A stretch of 64,000 bases of DNA from Bacillota bacterium (GCA_963169565.1 CAUJDI010000063.1:45401-109400), one strand, 5' to 3'. Positions 18,609 to 28,106 are shown, counted from the first letter of the stretch. Numbers and translations are program-made. The notes: generated from the letters alone by a model not told the origin.

Positions 18609-19873
18609 GCCGGCAGGATGCAGACCGGGCCCTCCTGCCTGACGTCCAGCATGTGGCAGCATCCCTTGCCGAACAGCGCTTCCATGCCGTTCATGAACTC
18701 CTGTGATAATCCCTGCGGGACAAAGTTGAGCGTCGTCCCCGCGAAACCGCCGCCATGGACGCGGCAAGCGCCCCTTCCCTTGAGGATCCCCTGCGCCCGG
18801 GCCAATGCCAGCGACATGGGCTGCTCGCCGTTTACCGCGTAGATGTTCTGCAGCAGGGTCCATGATGATATGCCCGAGGCGTTCACTTCCTTCAGGAAAC
18901 TGCCGATATCCGCCGACTCCAACGCCTTTACGGCCTGCCTGACCCTTTCGTTCTCCTGATAATAGTGCATGGCACGAAGGGCCGCCCGGTCACCTGCCTG
19001 CCGCCTGACCTGAGGCAAGGCGGCCAGCAAACGCTCATATGAGGAATCCCGCAGCAGCCTGCCGCCGAGGGCTTTTGCAGCCGCTTTCATATCCGCCGGG
19101 ATCTCCGCGTAAGCCTTCGTTAGGTCATCATGGCTGCTGCCGGTATTGACGACGATCACGTCATACCCGGCCTTTGTAAACGAGAAATTCAGGGCCTGGA
19201 CCTGCGGATCCTCCTCCATGAAATCGATCGTGACGATCCCGCCGCAGGAGGAGGCCATCTGGTCCATCAGCCCGCTGGGTTTGCCGAAGAAAGCGTTTTC
19301 AGCGTACTGGCCGATCTTCGCCCGGGTCTTGGGATCGACCTTCAAATCGTTGTAAAGAGCGTCGAACACGGCGCAGACGAGCACCTCAAAGGCCGCTGAG
19401 GAGGAAAGTCCCGAACCGGAAAGGACGTCGGAGGTCATCACCGCGTCAAAACCGCCGATGAGACAGCCCCTGTCCACCATGCCGGCGGCAACACCCCGGA
19501 TCAGGGAAGCGGAGGTCCCCTCTTCGGACGGGACGGGGCGCAAGCTGTCCAGGCTCAGGGAAAGCGGCTGATACCCCTGGCTGATCAGATTCACCTTCAT
19601 ATCATCCCGGCGGGTGACCGCGGCGGCGATGTCCAGGTTGACCGCGGCCGCCAGCACGAGCCCGCGGTTATGGTCGGTGTGGTTGCCGATCAGCTCGGCC
19701 CGGCCCGGCGCGCATATCAGGCAAAACGGTCCGTCGCTGCTGAATGTGTCCCGATGGATTTTGATCAGGCGGGCATAGCGCTCCCTTGACAGTTCTTTAC
19801 CGCCGTACAGCGAGGCGAGCGACGCTGCCGCCCGCGCCCCGTAAAGGGCCTTCAATGCGTTTTCATATTCCAT
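18605..19873 (-). CDS. galK: Galactokinase (GHMP kinase)
   Basis: Phosphorylates galactose in the Leloir pathway. About 422 residues: galactokinase signature GRAELIGNHTDHNRG (near 55-70; a variant of GRxNLIGEHTDY), the GHMP ATP loop SGSGLSSSAAFEVLV and the C-terminal CRVHGGGFAGTTLN. The ATG at 19871-19873 lies inside the end of the solute-binding gene (11-nt overlap); an ATG seven codons upstream is an alternative. The Glu-to-Asn and Tyr-to-His changes in the signature mean the exact sugar is less sure than the family. No galT or galE nearby. Confidence 0.88.
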   Translation of the reverse strand: MEYENALKALYGARAAASLASLYGGKELSRERYARLIKIHRDTFSSDGPFCLICAPGRAELIGNHTDHNRGLVLAAAVNLDIAAAVTRRDDMKVNLISQGYQPLSLSLDSLRPVPSEEGTSASLIRGVAAGMVDRGCLIGGFDAVMTSDVLSGSGLSSSAAFEVLVCAVFDALYNDLKVDPKTRAKIGQYAENAFFGKPSGLMDQMASSCGGIVTIDFMEEDPQVQALNFSFTKAGYDVIVVNTGSSHDDLTKAYAEIPADMKAAAKALGGRLLRDSSYERLLAALPQVRRQAGDRAALRAMHYYQENERVRQAVKALESADIGSFLKEVNASGISSWTLLQNIYAVNGEQPMSLALARAQGILKGRGACRVHGGGFAGTTLNFVPQGLSQEFMNGMEALFGKGCCHMLDVRQEGPVCILPA

Positions 19874-21386
19874 GTTCGTTTGATCCCCTGTCATAGATCC
19901 GCTGCCAGAACGCGATGAACTCTTTCAGTCCGAGCCGGTTCAGATCCTCCTCAAAGGCAAGGAACTGCTCGTCACTGGTCTCCCGCTCGCCGATCACAAA
20001 GCGAGCGACGGACTCATCCATATACCGGCCGATGGCTTTCTGCAGCGGTGCGATCTCCTCTTCCTCCGCGCGGCTCAGGGGATATGGAGGAAAGGAGCTC
20101 ACTGCGAATCTCGCGACTGCCTCTGTCTGTTCCATGAATCTTGATACGGCGGGATCAGAGAAGCGGCGCTGGAAGTCCTCGCTTGAAATGCCCGGGGCCG
20201 AATCATCATCGGAGATGATCGATGCGGAAATGTATTGCCTGCTTGCGTTCTCATTCAGCAGCCTCCAGCTGCCGTCACCGTCCACGACGTAGTCCTCGCC
20301 TTCTTTGCCAATGGCGGCAAGTACAGCGCCTTCCTTTGTATACAGGGCATCCACCCATGAAAGTGCGCCGGCGATATCCTCACATGCGCTGGTCAAGGCA
20401 AACGCGCCTGTTGAAACGGAGCTTGCAACAGACCGGTAGATCTGCCTGCCTCCATATGGGATCGGCGGCATCGCCGCGTAGTCTCCGACCCATTCCACAG
20501 GGACCAGGTTGGTCGGCAGCGGAGAGAAAAACGCGCCGAACCGGTTTGTCGCCTTGGCGTCAGTCACGCGGCGCAATGAATCGATCGCCGTGAAGCCGTC
20601 CCTGTCCAGAAGGCCCGCTTTCCAGGCTTCGTGAAGCCAGCGGATGAACTCTTTAAACTGCGCTTCAATTGGCATGAAGCGGACCTGCCCATCGCTTACG
20701 AAGACGTTGAAGTCGTTTGCCGCAAGGCCCCAGGCATGCGCGAGGTACTTCAGGTCATAGGGGCCATTGAAGCTCAGCGGGATCTCATCCCGGCGGCCGT
20801 TGCGGTTCGGGTCCCCTGACAGAAAGGCTTCAAGGACCTGCCGCAGGCCTTCGGGCGTTTCCGGCATCTGCAGCTTGAGTTCTTTAAGCCAAGCCTGATT
20901 GATCCAAAGGATGTTCTGCCCGGGCAGGAGCGAGATGAAGGGAAGCGCAGGGATCGCACCGCCGGGCAGCGTCACCGCCTGCTTAATCTCCTCATTGTCC
21001 TGCATCAGGGCGTAAAACGAGGGGGCATACGTTTCAAGATAAGGCGCCAGATCGATCAGCACCCCGGCATCAAACAGCTCCATCGTCATCGCGGGCGCCA
21101 GCCGGGCTTTGAACAGAACGTCCGGCAGATCCGCGCTCTCCGGCATCATAGCCGAGAGCTGGGTACGGAAACCGTCAAGGTCGCTGAACTGACGAAACTC
21201 AAACGTGATCCCTGTGCGCTCCCGCATGCGTTTGAAAAACAGGTTGTCTTCCCACTTGCGGTAGTTGTCCGCAGGCTCGTACCCCATCATCGTCATCGTC
21301 TTCTGCCCGCCCTCCTGCGCAAACGCAGGAAGGGTAAGGGAAATCAGGAGAAACATTGCAAGTATGATCACTGCGTGTCTGCGCAA
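19863..21386 (-). CDS. Extracellular solute-binding protein (ABC-type, family 1), orphan
   Basis: A 507-residue exported sugar-binding-type protein. It has a Sec signal peptide (RRHAVIILAMFLLISLTLPAFAQ) with an AFA-Q cleavage site and no lipobox cysteine, then the two-lobe binding fold (PDVLFKARLAP near 100; NGRRDEIPLSFNGP; a long C-terminal helical part). I place the start at TTG 21384-21386, 8 nt after GGAGG; the ATG eight codons upstream is less well spaced. No permease or ATPase adjoins it; galK overlaps its end, suggesting a role in sugar sensing or uptake. Confidence 0.82.
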   Translation of the reverse strand: MRRHAVIILAMFLLISLTLPAFAQEGGQKTMTMMGYEPADNYRKWEDNLFFKRMRERTGITFEFRQFSDLDGFRTQLSAMMPESADLPDVLFKARLAPAMTMELFDAGVLIDLAPYLETYAPSFYALMQDNEEIKQAVTLPGGAIPALPFISLLPGQNILWINQAWLKELKLQMPETPEGLRQVLEAFLSGDPNRNGRRDEIPLSFNGPYDLKYLAHAWGLAANDFNVFVSDGQVRFMPIEAQFKEFIRWLHEAWKAGLLDRDGFTAIDSLRRVTDAKATNRFGAFFSPLPTNLVPVEWVGDYAAMPPIPYGGRQIYRSVASSVSTGAFALTSACEDIAGALSWVDALYTKEGAVLAAIGKEGEDYVVDGDGSWRLLNENASRQYISASIISDDDSAPGISSEDFQRRFSDPAVSRFMEQTEAVARFAVSSFPPYPLSRAEEEEIAPLQKAIGRYMDESVARFVIGERETSDEQFLAFEEDLNRLGLKEFIAFWQRIYDRGSNEHGI

Positions 21387-21442
21387 GTCGAAACCCTCCG
21401 CGATAAACATTTCTCGTCCGTATTGCCTGCCGGACAGATCCT

Positions 21443-22195
21443 CTATATCACCAGGCTCAGCAGCCAGTACAGCAGCAGATGGCCCGGGTAGGCGGCATAA
21501 GAGATCCATTTGGGAACCTTCAGCCCGCTGTCCGTTTGGATCAGCATGAGCGGCAGCGACAGGATGGCCATGGACTGCAGCCTGAACAGCCCAAGCAGTT
21601 CGCCCATCGCACGGTTGAAAAGCGGCATCGGCGTAACGGTCAGCGCGGAGATGATGCCGCGCGGGATCACGGAACCGCCGCCTCCCCAGTAGAGGCAGAA
21701 CGCAACCATCAAAGCGGAAAGGCCGCCGCGGCTGTCCCGCGCCAGGTACATCAGGATGATCAGCAGAACGCCCGGCCATCCGTAATCCATGCGGAAGGCG
21801 GCAGCAATCAGGAGGCAGATGACCGGGCCCCAGACCTGGCTGAAATGCCACTTCGACCGGATCCCCTTGATGGCCAGGAATCCCAGCAGCAGGGTGGCCA
21901 TGACGTTGAACTGCATCCAGCTGTGGCTTAAAGCCAGCATAAAGAAAGGCTGCGAAACGACACCGAAAGCCAGCAGCCTGAGCGCATAGCGCTTCCAGTC
22001 GCGCGTCCTTTCCAGACCGACGACGATCCCCCAGCAAAACAGCGGGAAAGCGATCCGGCCGATCACGCGAAGAAAAGTGACGGACGGGAAAAACATGACG
22101 CCGGCATGGTCTACCATCATGGTCAGGATCGCAACGATCTTCAGCAATGCCTGGTCCCTGTTCGGCCTTTTATCATACAGCGCTGCGTGTGTCAT
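21443..22195 (-). CDS. TraX family membrane protein
   Basis: A 250-residue polytopic protein with about eight hydrophobic segments. The N-terminal QALLKIVAILTMMVDHAGVM and IGRIAFPLFCWGIVVGLERT match the TraX family, whose F-plasmid member acetylates pilin; chromosomal members in Firmicutes have no settled role. The ATG at 22193-22195 follows GAGGTGGAATGG. Earlier in-frame Mets lie upstream of the predicted promoter. The solute-binding gene starts 56 nt after its stop. Confidence 0.85.
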   Translation of the reverse strand: MTHAALYDKRPNRDQALLKIVAILTMMVDHAGVMFFPSVTFLRVIGRIAFPLFCWGIVVGLERTRDWKRYALRLLAFGVVSQPFFMLALSHSWMQFNVMATLLLGFLAIKGIRSKWHFSQVWGPVICLLIAAAFRMDYGWPGVLLIILMYLARDSRGGLSALMVAFCLYWGGGGSVIPRGIISALTVTPMPLFNRAMGELLGLFRLQSMAILSLPLMLIQTDSGLKVPKWISYAAYPGHLLLYWLLSLVI

Positions 22196-22213
22196 CCATT
22201 CCACCTCAGGGGC

Positions 22214-22242
22214 AGTATAAAGCCCACGGGTCCTGTACGCAA
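22214..22242 (-). promoter_or_regulatory. Sigma-A-type promoter for the TraX-like gene
   Basis: Minus strand TTGCGT (22237-22242), 17-nt spacer, TATACT (22214-22219); predicted start near 22207, immediately before the SD. Confidence 0.55.
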
Positions 22243-22309
22243 GCGCCAATGGGATGCTTGCCTGCTGTCTCATGGGTATGATAGGATAAAATGATGAAAG
22301 GAGCCTTTC

Positions 22310-23062
22310 ATGACCGCACAGAGCATGGCCGCGCTTGACAGCGCTGCGCTCGCTGCCCGGATCATCCTGCAAAGCAGCGGGGAGACCTACAGGGCTGAGG
22401 AGACGGCGCTTCGCATCTGTGCTTCCTTTGGTCTCTGCGATGCGCAGATCATGGCGTTTCCGACAGGTTTCGTGCTCTCTGCCAAGGTGGACGGCAGGCA
22501 GGAAAGCCGCGTGTTCCGGGTACAGGACCGCAGCATCCGCCTGGACAGGATCGACAAGGTGAACGCGGTGTCCCGTGAGGTCGTATCCGCCGGGCTGAAC
22601 GAAGAGGGTGCGCTGCAAAGGCTGCTGGCCATCCACGGCGAAGCCCCGCAAAGAATGTGGAAGATCAATCTGTCCTATGCCCTGACCGCCGCATTCTTCA
22701 GCGTGATGTTCGGCGGCGGATACCGCGAGTTCTCGCTGTGCTTTCTGGTCGGCTCCCTGACCCATCTCGCGCAGACAGTTCTGCTCAGGCTGCGCTACCC
22801 AAGCCAGCTTCGTTCTTTTTTATTAGGGCTGTTTACCGCGCTGGCCTCAGTCGCGGGGCTCAGGCTGATACAAGGCTCCCAGGAGGCGGTCATCACAGGG
22901 GTCATCATGCCCTTGCTGCCCGGACTGGCGATGACCAACGCCGTCAGGGACACCATGCGTGGCGATCTGATCTCCGGTCTGGCAAGGGGGGCTGAAGCCC
23001 TGTTTTCCGCGGTTTTGCTCTCTACGGGGGTCGCGTCGGCCCTGCTGATCGGAGGACTGTGA
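22310..23062 (+). CDS. Threonine/serine exporter ThrE, large (N-terminal) subunit
   Basis: 250 residues. The soluble N-terminal half (about 1-110) carries the ThrE-type segment ARIILQSSGETYRAEETALRIC and VNAVSREV; the rest is membrane helices (about 112-250) with MPLLPGLAMTNAVRD. In Corynebacterium ThrE one chain does both jobs; here, as in many Firmicutes, the second half is a separate gene that overlaps by 4 bp. SD GAAAGGAGCC precedes the ATG. Confidence 0.88.
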   Translation: MTAQSMAALDSAALAARIILQSSGETYRAEETALRICASFGLCDAQIMAFPTGFVLSAKVDGRQESRVFRVQDRSIRLDRIDKVNAVSREVVSAGLNEEGALQRLLAIHGEAPQRMWKINLSYALTAAFFSVMFGGGYREFSLCFLVGSLTHLAQTVLLRLRYPSQLRSFLLGLFTALASVAGLRLIQGSQEAVITGVIMPLLPGLAMTNAVRDTMRGDLISGLARGAEALFSAVLLSTGVASALLIGGL

Positions 23063-23496
23063 TGGACGTGCTGATCAAGGCTCTCGCCTGTATGGCCGCG
23101 GCCTGTTTCTTTGGCTTGATCCTGCATCAGCCAAAATCCACACTTCATTACACCGCCCTGATCGGACTGCTCGGATATGCGGTCTATACCCTGTTGGGCG
23201 GGGGGCTGCTGGCCTATTTCCTCTCAGGCCTCACAGTCGGCGTGCTATGTGAGCTGGCCGCGCGCGCGGCGCAGAGAACGACGACGCTTTTTCTGATCAG
23301 CGCCATCATTCCCCTGGTCCCCGGACTTGGCCTTTATCGTTCGATGATGGCGCTGTCCGGACAGGATTACAGCAGCGCGCTTGCAATCGGGATAGAGACC
23401 CTCGCCGGCATTGGCGCCATCGCGCTGGCACTGACCGTCGCAACAGCGCTTTTCAGCAGTTTTAAGCCAAACGACTCGAAGAACGTTCAGGATTAA
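23059..23496 (+). CDS. Threonine/serine exporter ThrE, small (C-terminal) subunit
   Basis: 145 residues, almost entirely four to five membrane helices, with LISAIIPLVPGLGLYRSMMAL matching the second ThrE repeat. Starts in an ATGA overlap with the upstream subunit, so the two are made together. Exports small amino acids by proton exchange in characterised relatives. Confidence 0.87.
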   Translation: MMDVLIKALACMAAACFFGLILHQPKSTLHYTALIGLLGYAVYTLLGGGLLAYFLSGLTVGVLCELAARAAQRTTTLFLISAIIPLVPGLGLYRSMMALSGQDYSSALAIGIETLAGIGAIALALTVATALFSSFKPNDSKNVQD

Positions 23497-23505
23497 GGAG
23501 ACAGT

Positions 23506-24267
23506 ATGCACATTCTGATCACCAATGACGACGGCGTCAGCGCGCCGGGGATCCTGACCCTTGCCAGGGCAGCCGCATCCGCCGGGCACTCCGTGGTGGT
23601 GGCAGCGCCAGCCGCCCAGCAAAGCGCGACAGGGCACAGGCTGACGATCAATGAATCCCTGATGGTTACTGAGATGCATCTTGACAGCAGGTTTGAGGCG
23701 TATGCCATCGGAGGCACCCCGGTGGACTGCGTGCGCATCGGTCGCAGGCTCAGCAGCAGACCCTTTGATTTCTGCCTGTCGGGGATCAACGACGGGGTCA
23801 ACCTGGGCACCGATCTGTTCTATTCCGGCACCGCCGCCGCCGCGCGTGAAGCGTCGATGCTGTATCTGCCCAGCATGGCCGTCTCCATCCAGACCAAAGC
23901 GGACGAAGATATGCGCCTCATGCTGGCGGAGCATGCGCTTCTGATCATGGATTATATCATGAAGCACCCCATGCCCAGATTGACCTTCTGCAATCTCAAC
24001 GCGCCCAGTCTGCCCAGGGAGCAGGTGAAACCGGCTAAAATCGTTCCGCTCGCTCAGGGCTTCTACATAGATGATTATGTCGAACGCGTCAATCCAAGGG
24101 GGCAGCGTTACTATTGGATCGAGGACAAGGCTGAGATCGAATCGCCCGAGGACGGGACTGACGTCCAGCTGCTGAGGGCCGGCCACATGACGGTGACCTT
24201 TGTCGGCGGCTTTGTGGACAATAATAAGCTCTACTATCCGAAGCTTGAAGATGTCCTCAGGGATTGA
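23506..24267 (+). CDS. surE: 5'/3'-nucleotidase SurE
   Basis: Survival protein phosphatase acting on nucleoside monophosphates. 253 residues with the metal-binding start MHILITNDDGVSAPG, APAAQQSATGHRLT, GGTPVDCVRIG, LSGINDGVNLGTDLFYSGTAAAAREA. AAGGAGACAGT precedes the ATG. Its end overlaps the flavoprotein gene by 17 nt. Confidence 0.96.
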   Translation: MHILITNDDGVSAPGILTLARAAASAGHSVVVAAPAAQQSATGHRLTINESLMVTEMHLDSRFEAYAIGGTPVDCVRIGRRLSSRPFDFCLSGINDGVNLGTDLFYSGTAAAAREASMLYLPSMAVSIQTKADEDMRLMLAEHALLIMDYIMKHPMPRLTFCNLNAPSLPREQVKPAKIVPLAQGFYIDDYVERVNPRGQRYYWIEDKAEIESPEDGTDVQLLRAGHMTVTFVGGFVDNNKLYYPKLEDVLRD

Positions 24268-25501
24268 CGTCGCCGTCGTCGGCGGGGGCCCTTCGGGGAT
24301 GACCGCCGCAGCGTTCGCCAAGGCCGCGGGGGCCAGGGTGCTGCTGCTTGAGCAGAATGAGAAGCTTGGGAAAAAGCTCTATATCACCGGCAAAGGGCGA
24401 TGCAACCTGAGCAACCTGTGCGAGCGCGAGGAGTTCCTGGAGAACGTGCCGCGCAATCCGCGCTTCCTGTATGCCGCGCTGGACTTCCTGCCGCCGCAGA
24501 AACTGAGGGACTGGCTGGACACGCTCGGATGCCCGAGCATCGTCGAACGTGGAAAACGGGTGTTCCCGGTAAGCCAAAAGGCCTCGGACGTGACCCGTGC
24601 GCTGGCGGGAACGCTGACGAAGGATGAAGTACGGCTGAACGCAGGCGTTGACTCCCTGCTGATCCATGAAGGCCATATCAGGGGAGTCCATCTTTCATCA
24701 GGCGAGGATATTCCGGCATCAGCTGTCGTGCTGGCAACGGGAGGCGTATCCTATCCCCTGACCGGTTCCAGAGGCGGCGGGCACCTGATGGCATCCTCCG
24801 CCGGCCATCAGGTCAGCGAACTCTCTCCCTCGCTCACCGGCCTTGAGACCCTCGAGGATTGGCCGAAGTCCCTTCAGGGCCTGTCGCTCAAGAACGTCTC
24901 GCTGACAGCAAAGTGGCCTGACAGGGGCCGCTTCTGCGAGCGCGGCGAGATGCTGTTCACCCATTACGGGATCTCCGGCCCTCTGGCATTGACGCTGAGC
25001 AGTTACCTGTCAGGCCTGCCGCTTGAAAAGGCCGAGGCTTTCATCGATCTGAAGCCTGCGCTTGAGGAGTCTGTGCTTGCACGCAGGCTGGAATCGGACG
25101 CTGCGCAAAGCGGAAGGAAAGCGTTGCTGAGCCTGCTGCCTGAATACATGCCCTCCAGCCTCGCGATGGTGTTTCCACAGATCGCGGGAGTCCCCGGAAG
25201 CAAGACGCTCAATCAACTCAATGCCCGTGAAAGGGCGGACCTTGTGTTCATGATGAAGCACCTTCCCCTGCACTTCAGCAGCCTCAGGCCCTTTTCAGAA
25301 GCGGTCATCACCCGGGGCGGCGTGAACGTCAGGGAAGTGAACCCTTCCACAATGGGATCCCGCTTGGTGAAAGGGCTGTTTTTCGCGGGCGAGCTGCTGG
25401 ATCTGGATGCGCTGACCGGAGGATTCAACCTGCAGATCGCGTTTTCCACAGGCGCGCTTGCCGGGCACAGCTCGGCCAGAAGCGTGATCAATTCATACTG
25501 A
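24251..25501 (+). CDS. NAD(P)/FAD-dependent oxidoreductase, BaiN/YhiN (HI0933) family
   Basis: 416-residue flavoprotein. An N-terminal dinucleotide loop VAVVGGGPSGMTAAAFA, the family motif KLYITGKGRCNLSN near 40, VVLATGGVSYPLTGSRG near 160, and the C-terminal ITRGGVNVREVNPSTM...GLFFAGELLDLDALTGGFNLQIAFSTG, all typical. The family is broad (some members reduce bile-acid or other enone substrates); the substrate here is unknown. The start is ATG 24251, inside the end of surE; upstream codons would lie fully within surE. Confidence 0.88.
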   Translation: MSSGIDVAVVGGGPSGMTAAAFAKAAGARVLLLEQNEKLGKKLYITGKGRCNLSNLCEREEFLENVPRNPRFLYAALDFLPPQKLRDWLDTLGCPSIVERGKRVFPVSQKASDVTRALAGTLTKDEVRLNAGVDSLLIHEGHIRGVHLSSGEDIPASAVVLATGGVSYPLTGSRGGGHLMASSAGHQVSELSPSLTGLETLEDWPKSLQGLSLKNVSLTAKWPDRGRFCERGEMLFTHYGISGPLALTLSSYLSGLPLEKAEAFIDLKPALEESVLARRLESDAAQSGRKALLSLLPEYMPSSLAMVFPQIAGVPGSKTLNQLNARERADLVFMMKHLPLHFSSLRPFSEAVITRGGVNVREVNPSTMGSRLVKGLFFAGELLDLDALTGGFNLQIAFSTGALAGHSSARSVINSY

Positions 25502-25512
25502 CGGAGCATAAC

Positions 25513-26463
25513 GTGCACTACATCATCATGGACCTGGAATGGAACCAGCCCCTCTCGCACCGAAGCGCGCAGTATCAGCGGTTCGGCAGCAAGCTGATCT
25601 TTGACATCATTCAGATCGGCGCTGTCAAACTGGATGAGGAGCGAAGGATGCTCGCCTCCTTCAATCAGTTCATCCAGCCGGGGTGCTACCAGAAGCTGCA
25701 TCCCCGGATTTCGCGCATCACCGGGATCACGCAGGAGGATCTGCGCGCGGCGCCGGGTTTTCCGGGCGCTTTCGGACGCTTTATCTCATGGTGCGGGGAT
25801 GATTTCGCGCTGGCGACGTGGGGAAGCGATGACATCTCGGTCTTTCAGCAGAATCTTGACTTCTACCTGAACGACGGCAGCGCTGTTCCCCCGGTATATG
25901 ACCTGCAGCGGCTGTTCGGGGACCTGGAAAGCGCCGGCAAGAACAGGGCGGGGCTTCAGAGCGCAATGAAGCGATACGGCATCACCGCCAGCATGGACCA
26001 TCCCTTTCACAGCGCGGTCAGCGACGCTTATTATACCGCGCTGGTATTCCAGCGCTTCCCGCAGGCGAGCGAGGTGCTCAAGTATGAACAGAAGGCCCGA
26101 GAACTCCCCCCGGCCAAGGCTCAGAAAGGCGAAAAGCTGGACGACCTGAGCGCTCCCAGCATCGATCTTGCCCTGATGAGCCCCCAAGCCCTGCACCCCA
26201 ACTGCCCGGCCTGCGGCAAGCGTATGACGGTGCCTGAAGGATACGCACCGATGCGGGACGGCACCTGGCGCGCGCTGGCGGATTGCCCAGAACACGGTCT
26301 TGTCTTCATAGATCTGGTGAACCAGGAGAATGCCGGAGGCAAAAATCCAGTCAGGCGCCGGGCGCAGATCTGCGAACAGCAGAATCCGGCCTACGTCCGG
26401 ACAAAGCATCTGCAGTGGGAAGCCAAGGTCGCCTCGCTCAGGCAGAAAGAGGTCTACGCATGA
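25513..26463 (+). CDS. DEDDh 3'-5' exonuclease with C-terminal Cys-rich segment
   Basis: 316 residues starting at GTG. The exonuclease domain (about 1-180) shows MDLEWNQ (Asp-Glu), RISRITGIT, WGSDD and HSAVSDAYYTALVF (His and Asp), the DEDDh set of the RNase T/KapD-like group. After a linker, residues about 230-275 hold CPACGKRM and DCPEH, a possible metal-binding ribbon not usual for this family. The RNA or DNA target is unknown. It overlaps the kinase gene by ATGA, so the two are coupled. Confidence 0.82.
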   Translation: MHYIIMDLEWNQPLSHRSAQYQRFGSKLIFDIIQIGAVKLDEERRMLASFNQFIQPGCYQKLHPRISRITGITQEDLRAAPGFPGAFGRFISWCGDDFALATWGSDDISVFQQNLDFYLNDGSAVPPVYDLQRLFGDLESAGKNRAGLQSAMKRYGITASMDHPFHSAVSDAYYTALVFQRFPQASEVLKYEQKARELPPAKAQKGEKLDDLSAPSIDLALMSPQALHPNCPACGKRMTVPEGYAPMRDGTWRALADCPEHGLVFIDLVNQENAGGKNPVRRRAQICEQQNPAYVRTKHLQWEAKVASLRQKEVYA

Positions 26464-28106
26464 ACATCACAATGAACGGAAAAACGATGTCCTTTCAGGC
26501 GCCGCAGAAGCTTAAGGCGATCGTGGAAGCGATGATCCCCGAAAGAACAGACGAAGTCCTCGCTTGTTTCATCAACAGGTCTGTGATAGAGCTTAACGCT
26601 GAGATCTATGAGTCGGCGGAACTGTACCCCATCACCTATGCCAACGAGGAAGGCCGGAGGATCTATGAGCGCTCTATGCGGTTCGTGCTGCTCATCGCCG
26701 CGCGCAGGCTGTTCCCCGACTATCAGGTGCGCATCGAGCATTCGATCGGCCAGGGCGTTTACATCGAGCTGGACAGGATGCGGCTTTCCCAGGGAGACGT
26801 AGAGTCGCTTGAAATGATGATGCATGACATCGTCGCCGAAAACCTCCCTTTCACGCGCAGCCGCTGGAGCAAGGAAGAGGCGATCACCTATTTTCAGGAT
26901 GAGGGCGACATGGACAAAGCCAGGCTGCTCATGTACCGCCCCTACGATTTTTTTGATATCTACACCTGCGGGGGGATGTCAGAATACTTTTACGGCGCGA
27001 TGCTGCCCTCTACCGGCATGCTGAATGCCTTTGCCCTCAGGGCATACGCGCCGGGCCTTGTGCTGCTGCTGCCGGACCGCACAAAGCCGGATCAAGTGGC
27101 CGAGTTTGTCAGCCTCCCAAAACATATGGCGGTTCTCGCCCAGTCCAACTACTGGTGCAAGGTGCTGAACTGCTCCACCGCGGCTGACCTGAATGAGCTA
27201 ATCAAGCAGAATAAGCTGCGGGACTTCATCCGTGTCAACGAGGCCTTCCACAGCAAATCCCTTGCCGAGATCGCCGAGGACATCACCAAACGCGGCGCGA
27301 GGGCTATCTTTATTTCCGGCCCGTCCTCAAGCGGGAAGACCACCTTCGCCAACCGCCTGAGCATCCATCTTCGTGTAAACGGACTGACCCCGCTTCTCAT
27401 CTCCATGGATGACTTCTATTTTGACCGTGACAGCCTACCGCTGGAGGAGGACGGACAGCCGGACCTTGAGTCCCTGGACGCTTTGGACGTTCCCCTGCTG
27501 CAATCCTGCCTGAACAGCCTGCTTTCAGGTCAGGAGACCCTGCTGCCGCGGTTTGACTTCACCACAAAGAAAAGGGCGGCGGATGGCGTCCGGATCCGTA
27601 TCGGTACGGACACGCCGCTGATCATCGAAGGCATCCACGCCCTGAATCCCAAACTGCATGAGCCCTTTGAAAAGGGCATGATGTGCTTTATCTATATCAG
27701 TCAGCTGACCACCCTGAACCTCGACTGGCATAACCGCATCCGCACGACGGATGCCAGGCTGCTGCGCCGCATTGTCCGTGATTATCAGTTCCGGGCGACC
27801 CCGCCTGAGAAAACGCTGGCCATGTGGGACAAGGTGCGCAAAGGCGAAGAGAAATGGGTCTTCCCCTTCCAGGAGAAGGCTGACATCGTGTTCAACTCAG
27901 CCCTGCACTACGAACTTCCCATCCTCAAGACCATCACCTATAACATGCTCAAATCGATTCCCAAAACCGACCCGCACTACATCAAGTGCAGCCGGATCCT
28001 CAAGATCCTCAACTATTTGCTACCGGTACCGGAAGAAGTGTTCAACGAGATACCGCCGCTGAGCATCCTGCGTGAGTTCATCGGCGGCAATACGCTGTAC
28101 ACATGA
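26460..28106 (+). CDS. Nucleoside kinase with N-terminal TGS/ThrRS-like domains (uridine kinase family)
   Basis: 548 residues. The N-terminal part (about 1-70 TGS-like, 70-230 threonyl-tRNA-synthetase second-additional-domain-like with HSIGQGVYIELD and MMHDIVAENLPFTR) is followed by a phosphoribulokinase/uridine-kinase P-loop domain with SGPSSSGKTTFANRL at about 286-300, ISMDDFYFDRDSLP and LIIEGIHALNP. This arrangement is a known Clostridia/Thermotogae nucleoside-kinase type. Start by ATGA overlap with the exonuclease. Confidence 0.88.
   Translation: MNITMNGKTMSFQAPQKLKAIVEAMIPERTDEVLACFINRSVIELNAEIYESAELYPITYANEEGRRIYERSMRFVLLIAARRLFPDYQVRIEHSIGQGVYIELDRMRLSQGDVESLEMMMHDIVAENLPFTRSRWSKEEAITYFQDEGDMDKARLLMYRPYDFFDIYTCGGMSEYFYGAMLPSTGMLNAFALRAYAPGLVLLLPDRTKPDQVAEFVSLPKHMAVLAQSNYWCKVLNCSTAADLNELIKQNKLRDFIRVNEAFHSKSLAEIAEDITKRGARAIFISGPSSSGKTTFANRLSIHLRVNGLTPLLISMDDFYFDRDSLPLEEDGQPDLESLDALDVPLLQSCLNSLLSGQETLLPRFDFTTKKRAADGVRIRIGTDTPLIIEGIHALNPKLHEPFEKGMMCFIYISQLTTLNLDWHNRIRTTDARLLRRIVRDYQFRATPPEKTLAMWDKVRKGEEKWVFPFQEKADIVFNSALHYELPILKTITYNMLKSIPKTDPHYIKCSRILKILNYLLPVPEEVFNEIPPLSILREFIGGNTLYT

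Noticed and set aside
21387..22037. 650-nt upstream extension of the solute-binding protein frame
   Set aside because: The extension lies within the TraX-like gene in another frame; the signal peptide and SD place the true start at 21386.
22196..22765. N-terminal extension of the TraX-like frame
   Set aside because: It runs antisense through the ThrE gene and upstream of a predicted promoter; SD and hydrophobic profile support 22195.
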